A stretch of 64,000 nucleotides of DNA from CAZEAN01 sp964510225 (GCA_964510225.1 CAZEAN010000002.1:1-64000), one strand, 5' to 3'; shown: positions 43,328 through 53,222, counted from the stretch's first letter. Numbers and translations: made by a program. The notes: a model not told the origin generated them from the sequence alone.

Positions 43328-44392
43328 TTACAAGGATGCAATCCTCTTCATCAGTGCACCGTGCAGAAACGGCGCGTGCTGTACGGCACGTAACGCGAGG
43401 TCGAAGAAGATCCTGTCCAACCACTGTTGTGAAGCAAGGCGCTTGCGGAGTGCCTCCGTTGAGTTGATCACTCTCGCGCCGACAGCATGCCGTTCTTCAC
43501 TATACGTCTCTGTCGTCCCTTCAACGATGGCCCGGGCGGCGGCCACAGCGTCGGCAATTCCGAGGTTCATCCCTCTCCCACCGATGGGAGAATGGCAATG
43601 AGCGGCGTCGCCTGCGAACAGGATGCGTCCCACCTTGTAGGTCGGGGCCTGGCGAACGGAAATCCTGAAAGTTCCGGCGCGGCGGACGTTGGTCACTCCG
43701 AGGTCAACTGGAATCGTCGCCAACACATCGGGAGTCGACGAAAGGGCACGGGCACGATGCTTCTCGATCGGCAGGCAGGTGGCAATTGTCCCTCCATCAC
43801 CTTGGATCCAGAAGCGGATTCGCTCGTGATCGAAATCATCGCTCATGTCAATATCCGCGATCGACCACTCCTCCTCGAGGTCGTAACCCTCGTAGGCAAT
43901 CCCCAGCCACTCACGAGTGGCGGAGTGCACCCCGTCGCAGGCAACTACCCAGTCGTACGCTTCATTTCGGTTGTCTGCGAATGATACCCTCGCCTGATCC
44001 TCGATCGTCTCCACTCCGACGACCTCGGTACCGTACTTTGTGGAGATGCCGAGTCCCGCCAACGCATCCCGGATGAATCCCTCTGTGCGGTCCTGCGGCA
44101 GCCCGAGGATGCACTGCTTTGGCGAAATCCTGGCCGAGAGGTCCAAGTCCAGCAGCGTCCGATTACCGCGGTAGAAGGCAAACTTTCGCCACTTCACCGC
44201 CTCACTGAGGATGGCTTCACCGACCCCTTCGTGTCGGAGGTTTTGGATTGTCAGCGGAATGATACCCACAGCTCGGGAGAACTCGGACGCGCCAGGCCTC
44301 TTCTCGACCAGTTCAGGTCTGATGCCATGACTTGCCAGCTCTAGGGTCGTCGAGAGGCCGACCGGACCAGCACCATAGACGAGAACTCTCAT
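43328..44392 (-). CDS. FAD-dependent monooxygenase (PheA/UbiH-type)
   Basis: 354 aa. The dinucleotide-binding start MRVLVYGAGPVGLSTTLELASHG has G-x-G-x2-G, followed by the acidic end ELVEKR. The DG-type box VACDGVHSATREWLG and the second FAD motif GRILFAGDAAHCHSPIGGRGMNLGIADA are complete, so the flavin site is intact. The family hydroxylates aromatic or polyketide-like substrates with NAD(P)H and oxygen; the substrate is unknown. The ATG at 44392 starts right at the Rossmann fold. An open frame extends 25 codons upstream but is not family-like. The HerA operon ends 260 bases upstream on the same strand, probably an unrelated unit. Confidence 0.9.
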   Translation of the reverse strand: MRVLVYGAGPVGLSTTLELASHGIRPELVEKRPGASEFSRAVGIIPLTIQNLRHEGVGEAILSEAVKWRKFAFYRGNRTLLDLDLSARISPKQCILGLPQDRTEGFIRDALAGLGISTKYGTEVVGVETIEDQARVSFADNRNEAYDWVVACDGVHSATREWLGIAYEGYDLEEEWSIADIDMSDDFDHERIRFWIQGDGGTIATCLPIEKHRARALSSTPDVLATIPVDLGVTNVRRAGTFRISVRQAPTYKVGRILFAGDAAHCHSPIGGRGMNLGIADAVAAARAIVEGTTETYSEERHAVGARVINSTEALRKRLASQQWLDRIFFDLALRAVQHAPFLHGALMKRIASL

Positions 44393-44652
44393 ATCCGTAA
44401 GCTCTTTCAGTTCGTGTGCGTGCATATCATTGCAATATATGATTGAAAATTCGTACTGTTGCCCCAACCGATCGCATCCAGAAGAGACTTAAGGTGGCAC
44501 TCGTTCTGGGACCGACTCCAGTGCTCGATAGTCATGTGCATACTGTGAACGATCGCCTGAGGTAGCGGGCCGCTTGCTCCTACGTCGGAGGTGATCGGTC
44601 TGAATCGAGTGAAGGTTGTTCTGGCAACTGAATTGCTTTTGATGGCAAGTGA

Positions 44653-47600
44653 TCAAACGCTCTGAGGAATGTTGATCACTTGTGACCTGGAAGTAGCGGC
44701 TTTTTCGAGGATCTGCTGCTCATCGAGCGGGTTTGCTGGGTGACATGAGAGGCAGAGTGGCGAGGCAACTTTGACCGGGGCCTTGAGTCCGAGGTCGGCA
44801 TTGTGGAGATAAAAGCGACCTCGAGGAAGCTTGGCGACATCGCTTCCGGAACCCCCTTTAAGCTGGATCAATTCTCGGATCGCCCCGATCGCTGCCGGTG
44901 AGTTTACCTTGCCGTAGTAATGAGTGGCACAGTTCGAGACGATCGTGTGATCGATATCCTTCGGGTTTTGGGTCGCGAAGATGATCCCGAGGTGATACTT
45001 CCGGGCCTGAGCGACTAGTCGACTGAGACTCTCCTTACAAGGAGTTGCACTCCGGCTCGGAACGAAGTCGCGTGCTTCGTCGATGACGAGGAGTCCGCGG
45101 AGTGGTCGAGGCGAAGGGTCTGGGTTTGCCTTGATCCAGGAGAAGAGGGTCATTGCGAGCTGGTTTAGGAAGTGGGCTCTGGGCTCATCCTGAAGCCCGA
45201 TCAAGCTGAGTACGGAGATCCGGGTTCGTTGCTGGTCGGGGCGGTCGTCTCCGAAGAGGATCGCGGGATCGAGCGGTGTGCCTTGAGATTGAAGTATCGG
45301 GTTCGTGATTACGGCAGTCTTCAAGGAGTCGGCCATCTCGGTGGCGAGTTTCTCCTGCTTGGCGACGCCGGAGCCCGCATCATCGGGGAGTTCGTCGAGC
45401 AGCTCGATGAAACCTGAAAGTCCTTTGCCTCCTCTCAATCCGTAGTACTTGAGGGCACTTGCGAGAATCCCCTTCTTGTTCTCGGACTTCGAAGACTGAC
45501 CGGTGGCAACGATTGGCTCCAAGGTTGCGCGGGCCATCCCGACCGCAGCGCGGAGTTCTTCACGATCCTCTGCCACTGCGGCGAGATCGGGTATTGGTTC
45601 CAGCCGGACCGGGTTTCCATCCTGTCGCCCCGGAGTCCAGACGATCATCTCGGTGGACTGATGATACTGATCTGCTCGTGCTTGGTCTCCCTCGATCCAT
45701 GCGTCGGGAGGGCTCGGCCAACGTTCGTCGAGCGCCGCGAGATCATTGGCACCGTCAATTACGATCGAGGGGATCCCGACCAAGGCGGCATGCTCAACAA
45801 TGCGCTTGAGCAACACCGTTTTCCCCGACCCAGCGCCGGCGAAGATGACCGAGTGTTTTTCAAGCCATTTGATGGGCATTGTCAAGGGATTTCCCATCGT
45901 GTCGCCGAGCAACTGTCGCCCTAGTTCAAACTCCTCGATCTCGTTCGGCTTTACTTCGACTTCAGGCGGCTTCGATTCGACGGGAGCTGCAGTAGGAGCA
46001 GGGGCCTCAGAGGGTGTTGTTGGAGTGGATCGGGCAACGATTGAGGGATTTGCATTCGTTCCATTGGCTTCGGCCGCTACTTCTGTTGATGGAGCGGAAA
46101 GAGCTGCGTTCGAGTTCGGAGTGCCGAGCAACAGCGAACTGGGGACCGCAGCGCGGACGATCGAAAGTTGCCCGACAGGTCGTCGATTCTGAAGCCAAGC
46201 TTGGAACTCAGGGAGATTCTCACGCTTGAGTGAATCGAGGGCATGTAAGGTGCGCAGTTCCTCATCGGAAGGACTCAGGAATTGCCCCCCTGCTCCCTGG
46301 AACTTCTCGATCAGTGCTTCCGTTTTCTTCCCGCCGGGTAACGCTTCGGTCCGAACGATGCTGAGGTGCCGAAACGACAACGCACGATCGATCCCGGACT
46401 GTACGATTGCCGCATTGAGACGGGTCTGGCAGGCGACAGCGTTCTTGTGTTGGATGGCCCGGAGACAATAGTGCTCCTCACGGGCATTCTCGGACAAGAA
46501 GATGAGGCGGAGTCTGGCGTGCAACGGCGAGGTCGACTTCCCTCCGGTGAATTCAACGTCGATTTGAGTATCAACATCGGTGGGAATCGCCTCTTCATTC
46601 TCCCAGACAAGGCACTGCAAGGCCGATTGGAGCAACGGTGCGAGTTCATTGCTGCCATTCTTCTCGTCCTTCAAGGGCGCGAGATCAGCAGCGGCCATGG
46701 CCTTTTCGAACCGAGCATCGAGGTCGATGGAAGGAGCTGCGACAGGTCGCTTTGTCTGCCCCTCCCAGCCAGCTTCATCCTCAACGACGATCACTCGACC
46801 CTCTGCCAAGCATCGCTTGAGATGAGCATCACAACGCTTGAGAATGAATCGGGGTGGACTGTTTCGGAAAAACCCAAGGGCATTGGGTTTGAATGGCCAG
46901 GTTGGGAATGGTGCTTTGAAGCCCGACGCTTGAAAAGCTACGGCGAGACGACTAGCGACGATCTGCTCAACGATAGAATCTTGACCGACATGCTGAAGGC
47001 TTCGTGGGACCTGGAACCGATCAACCGATGAAGCCAAGACTGTTTCGCCCAACGTGGACCAGGTACTCTCGATGCAACTGACAACGACAAGAGTTCGTTT
47101 GGTAACGTCCCTTAAGGCTCCTAAGCCGCCGCCAATGTTAGCAACGATTGCTTTTGCAGCACTTTGTCCTTCGATCGATTCATCAGCAATTTTGCGATAT
47201 TCGAGTTCTGTGACAATCGGGTCCAGTTGATCGAAGACCAAGACGGTAGGTCCGCCCAGGCTCATCATCCAAGAAAGCGCTTCAACGATCTGCTGTGGCT
47301 TCTTGACTTCATTGGAGAAACCGAGAAGCTCTGCGAGTTCGGTTTCAATCGACTGCCCCTGGAGCCAGGCCATTCCGGCATTGGCAATCGTGAAGTCGTC
47401 CGAATTCATGCAGACTAGTGCACGAATCGTTTCGTTGTATTTTAGAATTTCTTGCCTATGTCTTTTGTGGAAAGAATTAATAATTTTCTGGATATCCTTT
47501 GCTAACGACTCTGTTGGGCGTTTCGCAAGGATTTCCAAGATATCGCTGACTGGGCGTGTTGAACTAAACTGCTGGTTGAGTAAGTTCCGAAGGAGGCATT

Positions 47601-47973
47601 GATATTGGAACTGGTCACCTTCGTAAATGACCTGAAGCGAATCCAAATAGCCTTGAAGTACATTACTCCAAAATTCGCTTACATCAGTTAAATCGACAAG
47701 CACAAACGAAGCACGTTGTCGCGCCGCTTCCTGTCGGAAATTGCCGATTAGGTGGGTTTTTCCGCTCCCGGCAGTTCCCACAAGGACCCAGCCCAACGGC
47801 GAACCAGGTCTTGTGTCACCTGACATTTCCTTGAGCTTTGCGGCAAATTCGTTACGGATATCACTATGTAGTTCAGGAACATCCCAAGCGGAATCGTTCC
47901 AGATGTTCGAAAGCCTCACAGCCCAGTCGAACTCGACTTTACGGAGTACATCAAGCTCTTGTTGCTGGCTCAC
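44653..47973 (-). CDS. AAA + HerA-like double ATPase, candidate defence protein
   Basis: 1106 aa with two ATPase modules. The N-terminal module has Walker A GTAGSGKT at residues 66-73 and Walker B VLVFDQLDP near 242-250. A Pro/Ala-rich linker lies near 640-670 (SEAPAPTAAPVESKPPE). The C-terminal module is HerA/FtsK-like: SVIFAGAGSGKTVLLKR near 708-722, Walker B LLVIDEARDF near 960, the sensor-like ATQNPKDIDHTIVSNC, and the end box LPRGRFYLHNADLG. A late C-L-S-C pair is near the C-terminus. HerA proteins are hexameric DNA pumps that pair with nucleases. The ATG overlaps the stop of the upstream winged-helix gene by four bases, and a DUF559-type nuclease gene begins the operon. Confidence 0.85.
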   Translation of the reverse strand: MSQQQELDVLRKVEFDWAVRLSNIWNDSAWDVPELHSDIRNEFAAKLKEMSGDTRPGSPLGWVLVGTAGSGKTHLIGNFRQEAARQRASFVLVDLTDVSEFWSNVLQGYLDSLQVIYEGDQFQYQCLLRNLLNQQFSSTRPVSDILEILAKRPTESLAKDIQKIINSFHKRHRQEILKYNETIRALVCMNSDDFTIANAGMAWLQGQSIETELAELLGFSNEVKKPQQIVEALSWMMSLGGPTVLVFDQLDPIVTELEYRKIADESIEGQSAAKAIVANIGGGLGALRDVTKRTLVVVSCIESTWSTLGETVLASSVDRFQVPRSLQHVGQDSIVEQIVASRLAVAFQASGFKAPFPTWPFKPNALGFFRNSPPRFILKRCDAHLKRCLAEGRVIVVEDEAGWEGQTKRPVAAPSIDLDARFEKAMAAADLAPLKDEKNGSNELAPLLQSALQCLVWENEEAIPTDVDTQIDVEFTGGKSTSPLHARLRLIFLSENAREEHYCLRAIQHKNAVACQTRLNAAIVQSGIDRALSFRHLSIVRTEALPGGKKTEALIEKFQGAGGQFLSPSDEELRTLHALDSLKRENLPEFQAWLQNRRPVGQLSIVRAAVPSSLLLGTPNSNAALSAPSTEVAAEANGTNANPSIVARSTPTTPSEAPAPTAAPVESKPPEVEVKPNEIEEFELGRQLLGDTMGNPLTMPIKWLEKHSVIFAGAGSGKTVLLKRIVEHAALVGIPSIVIDGANDLAALDERWPSPPDAWIEGDQARADQYHQSTEMIVWTPGRQDGNPVRLEPIPDLAAVAEDREELRAAVGMARATLEPIVATGQSSKSENKKGILASALKYYGLRGGKGLSGFIELLDELPDDAGSGVAKQEKLATEMADSLKTAVITNPILQSQGTPLDPAILFGDDRPDQQRTRISVLSLIGLQDEPRAHFLNQLAMTLFSWIKANPDPSPRPLRGLLVIDEARDFVPSRSATPCKESLSRLVAQARKYHLGIIFATQNPKDIDHTIVSNCATHYYGKVNSPAAIGAIRELIQLKGGSGSDVAKLPRGRFYLHNADLGLKAPVKVASPLCLSCHPANPLDEQQILEKAATSRSQVINIPQSV

Positions 47974-48659
47974 GCCCGCTGCCCTCCTAGGTAGATAATG
48001 TGTCTCGGCTCACCCGCCGGGGTTTGCAACATTGCCTTTCGATCGCGGTCGTTGATTTCAAGCGGATTATCAAGTTGGTAAAGCGTCAGTAATTTGCCTT
48101 GTGCATCAAGCTGAAGAAGCGCGGCATCAAGGTCGTGGCGTGGCAAGTTTGGCAGGGCTTCCCGGAGATCAGCGAGGCGGACCCGGACGTTCTCTTGACC
48201 TCGAGAAATCTGCATGTATGCCTTTTTAATTTGATCTGCGAGGTCACCATTTGTTGAAAGAATAGCCCTTTGAGGTTGTGCAATCGGTGCGATCGAATCT
48301 ACATCTGAAGTCGGATCGAGAAGCTCGGCAAGAGAAAGATCACTTTTCTCTAGGAATACGCTAATTCTTTGGAGGATCAGTTCAAGTGTTGTGACAACAT
48401 TAGCCCGTGTGGATAACTGTGGATTCGCCATGTTCTCCGAAAGCCAATTCCAACCCTCGTCGGTGAGGGCGATATAAGACAGGGCGCGGCCACCTGATTC
48501 CGGTTTCCGTTTCGTCTCCTCGATCAGCTTTTCAGCTACGAGCCGTTTCCTAGCAGTGGTCTTGGGGCTAGGCTTAAGTGACTTTAGCTGCTCGCTGCCC
48601 CCCGCCGCAGCGAGTCGCCAAAGCAACGCAGTCTCATCCGATTTCGGCCCTTGGCTCAT
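47970..48659 (-). CDS. Double winged-helix protein of the HerA operon
   Basis: 229 aa, no named family. The N-terminal 80 residues read as a winged helix (DETALLWRLAAAGGSEQLKSLK, KRLVAEKLIEETKRKPESGGRALSYIALTDEGWNWL). A middle helical segment is followed by a second winged-helix-like unit (VRVRLADLREALPNLPRHDLDAALLQLDAQGKLLTLYQ) ending AGEPRHIIYLGG. It may bind DNA or bridge the nuclease and the ATPase, or regulate the operon. ATGA-type four-base overlaps link it to the genes on both sides, so all three are translated together in fixed order: nuclease, winged helix, ATPase. Confidence 0.75.
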   Translation of the reverse strand: MSQGPKSDETALLWRLAAAGGSEQLKSLKPSPKTTARKRLVAEKLIEETKRKPESGGRALSYIALTDEGWNWLSENMANPQLSTRANVVTTLELILQRISVFLEKSDLSLAELLDPTSDVDSIAPIAQPQRAILSTNGDLADQIKKAYMQISRGQENVRVRLADLREALPNLPRHDLDAALLQLDAQGKLLTLYQLDNPLEINDRDRKAMLQTPAGEPRHIIYLGGQRA

Positions 48660-49726
48660 GATAGTTCTCCTGCAACGATCCCTTGTTGACGCCGAAACTT
48701 CACGACATCTCGGATTTTATCGAGTGCAAGCTCGACGTCTGATTCTACCTCCGCGTGAGCGAGCCGGAGGACAAAGTAACCACTGATCAAGAGTTCGTAA
48801 TCACGCTGGCGATCGCTCTGGAATGCTGCCCTGTTGGAGTGATTGCTGTACCCATCAATTTCTACGATGACCCTACCGTCTTGCCAGAGCAGATCAACGA
48901 CGAACCGGCTTCCTCGACTGGAATAGACGCTGACGTTGTGGACAAAGAGCCCCGCGAGCAACGGATCGCTGGGCAATTTCTCCGCAAGTCGTTGTTCCCC
49001 AGGACTATTGGGATGAGGCCGACCAATCCAAGGGGTGACACTTTTCGGAGGCTCATCGGTCGGTTCCGTAGTCGGGGCTTTCGTGAGCCCACTTGTTCCC
49101 TCCCAGGCAAGCGGAGCAAAGCTGATTGGGTCCAATTCTGCCGAGGAACGGAGTGATTCGGGGATTAAAACCACAACACGGGCGGCGGACTCGCGAGCGA
49201 CCCACTCGGCAGTTCTTGCGAGCGCAGAGAGACGCTCAGCGGGAGGGTTGGGATCGTCGATTGCGAAGACGATCAAGAGGTCTTGGTGGTTAATTGCCAA
49301 GGCAAGCTGACGGATCGAGACTGCCCCCGTGGCGCCTCGGATCACCGGAGGTCGATTGTGCCGACAGTACTCAAACGCCTGCTGGAACCAAGCAAGCGAG
49401 ACTTCAGTACGGAGATCGCCGTTCGATACAAGATGATTGTGGAACAGGGTTTCCAGCGAGACTGGATCGGAAACTTCAGTCGAGAGACCATACCACTCGG
49501 GCCAGAGCGATTCGGCCACATCGGCCAGATTTCCGATAATCTGATCGTTTAACGTGCGTAAGGGCGGGAGCTGATCAAAGACGAACATGACGAGTTCACG
49601 GATCGCGTTGTTCCGTTCGGCATCTGACCGTAACGACGCGATCGGTTCGCTGATGTGCTCAGCCCATAAGACCCGGGCGGTGTTTGGGTCGATTGCACTC
49701 CGGATCTCTTGAAGCGAGAGGCTCAT
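48656..49726 (-). CDS. DUF559/restriction-endonuclease-like nuclease of the HerA operon
   Basis: 356 aa. The C-terminal about 110 residues match DUF559/Vsr-like PD-(D/E)xK nucleases: SPGEQRLAEKL (first Glu), then SRFVVDLLW (Asp), then RVIVEIDGYSN (E-x-D), and RQRDYELLISGYFVLRLAHAEVESD closing the fold. All expected catalytic acids are present. The N-terminal 220 residues are unassigned, with an alpha/beta segment (DLLIVFAIDDPNP, RVVVLIPESL). It is the first gene of a three-gene overlapping operon with a winged-helix protein and a HerA-like ATPase. HerA plus nuclease is a recurrent theme in phage defence and in DNA repair. The ATG at 49726 begins after a 92-base gap from the next upstream gene. 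Confidence 0.85.
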   Translation of the reverse strand: MSLSLQEIRSAIDPNTARVLWAEHISEPIASLRSDAERNNAIRELVMFVFDQLPPLRTLNDQIIGNLADVAESLWPEWYGLSTEVSDPVSLETLFHNHLVSNGDLRTEVSLAWFQQAFEYCRHNRPPVIRGATGAVSIRQLALAINHQDLLIVFAIDDPNPPAERLSALARTAEWVARESAARVVVLIPESLRSSAELDPISFAPLAWEGTSGLTKAPTTEPTDEPPKSVTPWIGRPHPNSPGEQRLAEKLPSDPLLAGLFVHNVSVYSSRGSRFVVDLLWQDGRVIVEIDGYSNHSNRAAFQSDRQRDYELLISGYFVLRLAHAEVESDVELALDKIRDVVKFRRQQGIVAGELS

Positions 49727-49818
49727 TAGTAGTTTACTAGCAGTCGGAGGGTAGGTTGCGTTGGACTAAGCTGCCTCCTTGCATCAACCAATGATCGGCT
49801 GCTAGTAGAACGGATCGC

Positions 49819-51297
49819 TTACTCTTTGTCCAGGACTGGCATCGAAAAGAGTTCCGAAGGGGTATGGGATTCGGCCAACAGGCGTTGCAGTCGGGCGACA
49901 ATCTCGGGGTGTTGTGCGGCGACGTTGTGTAGTTCGCCGGGGTCGGCTTCGAGGTTGTACAGTTGGAGGCTAGAATCCGCGTCGGGGCGTCGGAGTTCGG
50001 TTCGGACACCCTTCCAACGCCCTGCGCGGACCGCCTGCTGTCCACCGTACCCATGGAATTCCCAGATCAAACTGGTGTGATTCTGTTGGGAGGTTGGCTG
50101 ATGAAGAAGGGTCGGAGCGAAGCTGATCCCGTCGAGGTCCTCGGGCACGATGTCAGATCCGCCGATCAAGTCCATCAGGGTCGGCAAGATGTCAGGAAAA
50201 TAGCCGACGAAATCACTTGAGACACCTTCGGGGATCTGACCAGGCCATCGCGCAATCGTCGGAACGCGGATCCCACCTTCGTAGACCGAGCCCTTACGCC
50301 CTCGGAATGGCCCCGAAGAGTCGAAGAAATCGCTATCGGCACCCCCGACTCGACCGTGTGTCGGTCCATTATCGGAACTGAAGAGGACGATGGTTTGCTC
50401 ATCAAGACCGAGTCGTGTCACCTCATCGAGAATCCGGCCGATCTCGTGGTCCATGTAGCTGACCATTGCTGCATAGCCAGCATGTGGTGCAGGGTGTGAG
50501 GTGTAGCCCAACCGATTCACGTTAACAAACGCGGGATCGTCACCAAACTTGCCTTCGTACTTGGCAAGCCACTCATCAGGTACCTGAATCGAGACGTGCG
50601 GAATGATCAGCGGGAGGTAAAGGAAGAACGGTTTCTCTTGGTTCGACTGAAGGAATTCGATCGCTACTTTGGTGAACTCTGATTGGGAATGAATCGCTCC
50701 GGTCGCCCCTCGATCGTTTCCGGGCATCGGGATCTGCGTATGATTCCGCCACAAGAAGCGCGGATAATGATTATGCGCGTGAACTTGACAGAGGTATCCA
50801 AAGAAGAGATCGAACCCTTGTTGGTTTGGATCTCCAGTTGACCCTTCGAACCCTAAGCCCCACTTACCCATTGCCCCAGTGGCATAACCCTGTTTCTTGA
50901 AGAGTTCAGCGATAGTGATTTCCGCATCAGGTATCGGGTTTTGTCCCGGAAAGACTGACCGCGCATGGTCCAGTACACGCCCTTTGGGATTACCGTTATT
51001 CCTGATGTACGCATGCCCGCCATGCTTCCCGGTCATCAAGACACAGCGCGACGGGGCACAGACAGGGCTTCCACAGTAAAACGATGTGAACCGCATCCCC
51101 TCGGCAGCAAGTTGATCGAAAACCGGTGTCTCGATCAATCGTTGCCCATAACAACCGACTTCCCCGTAGCCGAGGTCATCCGCAATAATCAGGATGACGT
51201 TGGGCGGTCGTTCTTCCGATCCGAGGACGGAAGCCCTGGGAGTGATCAGCGCACATGAAATAGTCGCGAGTAGTCCGAAGAAAACATAGCGGCTCAT
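49819..51297 (-). CDS. Secreted sulfatase (type I)
   Basis: 492 aa. Signal peptide (YVFFGLLATISCALITPRASVLG). NVILIIADDLGYGEVGCYG holds the metal Asp pair. The signature CAPSRCVLMTGKHGGH has the modifiable Cys near residue 80, GAMGKWGLG follows, and IVLFSSDNGPTHGRVGG supplies distal ligands. It should hydrolyse sulfate esters outside the cytoplasm. Extra HGGHAYIRNN and DLFFGYLCQVHAHNHYP boxes place it in a different subgroup from the sulfatase at 34362-35804. GAGGA eight bases upstream selects the ATG at 51297 over the TTG at 51312. The FG-GAP gene ends only 34 bases upstream on the same strand, so they may be one operon. Confidence 0.95.
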   Translation of the reverse strand: MSRYVFFGLLATISCALITPRASVLGSEERPPNVILIIADDLGYGEVGCYGQRLIETPVFDQLAAEGMRFTSFYCGSPVCAPSRCVLMTGKHGGHAYIRNNGNPKGRVLDHARSVFPGQNPIPDAEITIAELFKKQGYATGAMGKWGLGFEGSTGDPNQQGFDLFFGYLCQVHAHNHYPRFLWRNHTQIPMPGNDRGATGAIHSQSEFTKVAIEFLQSNQEKPFFLYLPLIIPHVSIQVPDEWLAKYEGKFGDDPAFVNVNRLGYTSHPAPHAGYAAMVSYMDHEIGRILDEVTRLGLDEQTIVLFSSDNGPTHGRVGGADSDFFDSSGPFRGRKGSVYEGGIRVPTIARWPGQIPEGVSSDFVGYFPDILPTLMDLIGGSDIVPEDLDGISFAPTLLHQPTSQQNHTSLIWEFHGYGGQQAVRAGRWKGVRTELRRPDADSSLQLYNLEADPGELHNVAAQHPEIVARLQRLLAESHTPSELFSMPVLDKE

Positions 51298-51331
51298 AAG
51301 TCGATTCCTCAAGGAGTTGATGGATCGACTA

Positions 51332-53158
51332 CTACTCTAAAGTTGTTCCGGCCGCATTGGTACTGTGAGGTAATTCTGAATCCCGAAATGGAATCGCTCG
51401 GATTTCCCCTTGAACACGATCGATCGTGATCCGACTATTCATCGGAATTTGATCACCGCTGTACGAAGTAGTGATCCCGTCAGGCCATTGAACTCGGAGG
51501 CCTTCTAGCGACGTTGAGGGGCCTACCCCGAAGTGTAACGCAACATCGGAAGCAGCCATAAAGCTACCTCCTCGTCGGACGGTATCGACCAACAACCTGC
51601 CACCGGCTTCCAAGGTGACGGTGGCTCCGATTGCCTCCAGATTTGGTTCTCGATCAAGCAACTGAACGATGATCGCATGACCAAGCTCTCGACCCTCGTT
51701 GATGAGGATCCGAAGAGGACCATCCATTGTGGTCATAACAAGATCAATGTCTCCATCTCCATCGAGATCTCCAGACGCGAGACCCCTCCCTGGTCCAAGT
51801 GCAGCGAGGCCGTCAATCCAATCCTTCGAGTAATCCTCAAAGCGTAGTTTACCTACTTGACGGAGCAATACAGGAGGTTGTTTGTATGGAGTGATTGGCC
51901 CGTAAGAATAGGTGTGTCCATTCGCTTGAAAGAGGTCGATCCACCCGTCGTGGTCGAAATCATCGAGTACCAACCCCCAACCAACCTTCTGCTTGGTATT
52001 CCGAATCACACCGGTACGGGTCGAAACATCTGAGTACGATCCCTCTTGATTACCGAGGAGTACCCGTGTTCCTTCGTTATCGAAGTTGGTGTACGCCAGG
52101 TCTAACCGTCCGTCACCGTCGAGGTCGGCGAGATCGATCCCCATGCTCCCTTCGACCTTGCCCAGATCGCTGACCGCAGCACCGATCGCCCTCGCCTCTT
52201 CCCGAAAGTGACCATTCCCCTGGTTCCGAAAGAATTCATTGTCTTGAACATCGTTTGTGACGAAGAGGTCGAGATCACCATCGGTATCGAAGTCAGCGAA
52301 TTGGGCACCCATTCCTTTACCTTCGGGGCTGTACAACCCTGCCTCGGCAGTGACATCCTCGAATCTCCCATTCCCAAGGTTTCGCCAGAGCACATCGGGC
52401 TCGCCCGGCAGTGACTCCGGACCGGCGAAGACCTCGATCGGGCTACCCCGATACTTCACCAGCGGTGGTGGATCTTCAAGATCTACTTGTAAGTAGTTCG
52501 ATACATAGAGGTCGAGCCAACCATCCCCATCATAATCGCCCCACGTGGCAGCAATGCCCCAATAATCGTCCTGGCCAAGTCCAGCCTCTTCGGTTTGGTT
52601 CCGGAAGGTGCCATTTCCAAGATTCTGCCAGAGCAGATCGGGACCATACTGGGCTACGAACAGGTCCAAATCACCGTCAGCATCATAATCTGCCACGGCG
52701 ACACCTTGGGCCCATCCTTTGAAAGAAAGACCAGACTGATCGGTGACATCGGACCACTTTCCTGGCCTGTCGTTCCGAAAAAGCCAAGGACCACCGGCCG
52801 ATACAACAACACCCTGCTTGACTACGGTCCCTGAAGCAATAAAGAGATCGAGATCCTCATCACCATCGGCATCGAAAAGAGCGAGCCCCACACCAACTGA
52901 TTCCAAAATCGTATCTTTGTTCATGTCTCCTGTATAAGTGGTGACATCGAGACCAAACTCGGCAGCACGATCCACGAACCAGGGACCAGTGGTTGGGCGC
53001 GGTGTCGATGATTCTTGAGGCGGTAAAACAGCAAGACCCTGAGGTTCTCGTTGTCCGGAACAGCCTCCGTGGAAGGCTCCTCCGAAGAACAGAAGAATCA
53101 TCAGCGAGATGCTTCGATCCCTCAACCAAATGCCTTGGAGGAGGGATCGGAGTGTCAT
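51332..53158 (-). CDS. CRTAC1-type FG-GAP/UnbV lipoprotein
   Basis: 608 aa. A lipoprotein signal (SISLMILLFFGGAFHGGC) with lipobox Cys is followed by tandem FG-GAP/VCBS blades carrying D-x-D-x-D-G calcium loops (ADYDADGDLDLFVAQYG, GDYDGDGWLDLYVSNYL, ADFDTDGDLDLFVTND, DDFDHDGWIDLFQANG). The C-terminus is an ASPIC/UnbV domain (TVTLEAGGRLLVDTVRRGGSFMAASDVALHFGVG). Such proteins are surface propellers of unknown ligand, common in planctomycetes. The ATG at 53158 gives a good lipoprotein signal; 14 extra codons upstream are not needed. A small lipoprotein gene lies 64 bases upstream and a sulfatase gene 34 bases downstream, all on the minus strand. Confidence 0.92.
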   Translation of the reverse strand: MTLRSLLQGIWLRDRSISLMILLFFGGAFHGGCSGQREPQGLAVLPPQESSTPRPTTGPWFVDRAAEFGLDVTTYTGDMNKDTILESVGVGLALFDADGDEDLDLFIASGTVVKQGVVVSAGGPWLFRNDRPGKWSDVTDQSGLSFKGWAQGVAVADYDADGDLDLFVAQYGPDLLWQNLGNGTFRNQTEEAGLGQDDYWGIAATWGDYDGDGWLDLYVSNYLQVDLEDPPPLVKYRGSPIEVFAGPESLPGEPDVLWRNLGNGRFEDVTAEAGLYSPEGKGMGAQFADFDTDGDLDLFVTNDVQDNEFFRNQGNGHFREEARAIGAAVSDLGKVEGSMGIDLADLDGDGRLDLAYTNFDNEGTRVLLGNQEGSYSDVSTRTGVIRNTKQKVGWGLVLDDFDHDGWIDLFQANGHTYSYGPITPYKQPPVLLRQVGKLRFEDYSKDWIDGLAALGPGRGLASGDLDGDGDIDLVMTTMDGPLRILINEGRELGHAIIVQLLDREPNLEAIGATVTLEAGGRLLVDTVRRGGSFMAASDVALHFGVGPSTSLEGLRVQWPDGITTSYSGDQIPMNSRITIDRVQGEIRAIPFRDSELPHSTNAAGTTLE

Positions 53159-53222
53159 CGTCGGTACCTGTTCACAACTGTGAGATGATCGATTGATCAA
53201 GATAACGCGGGTGAATCAAAGA

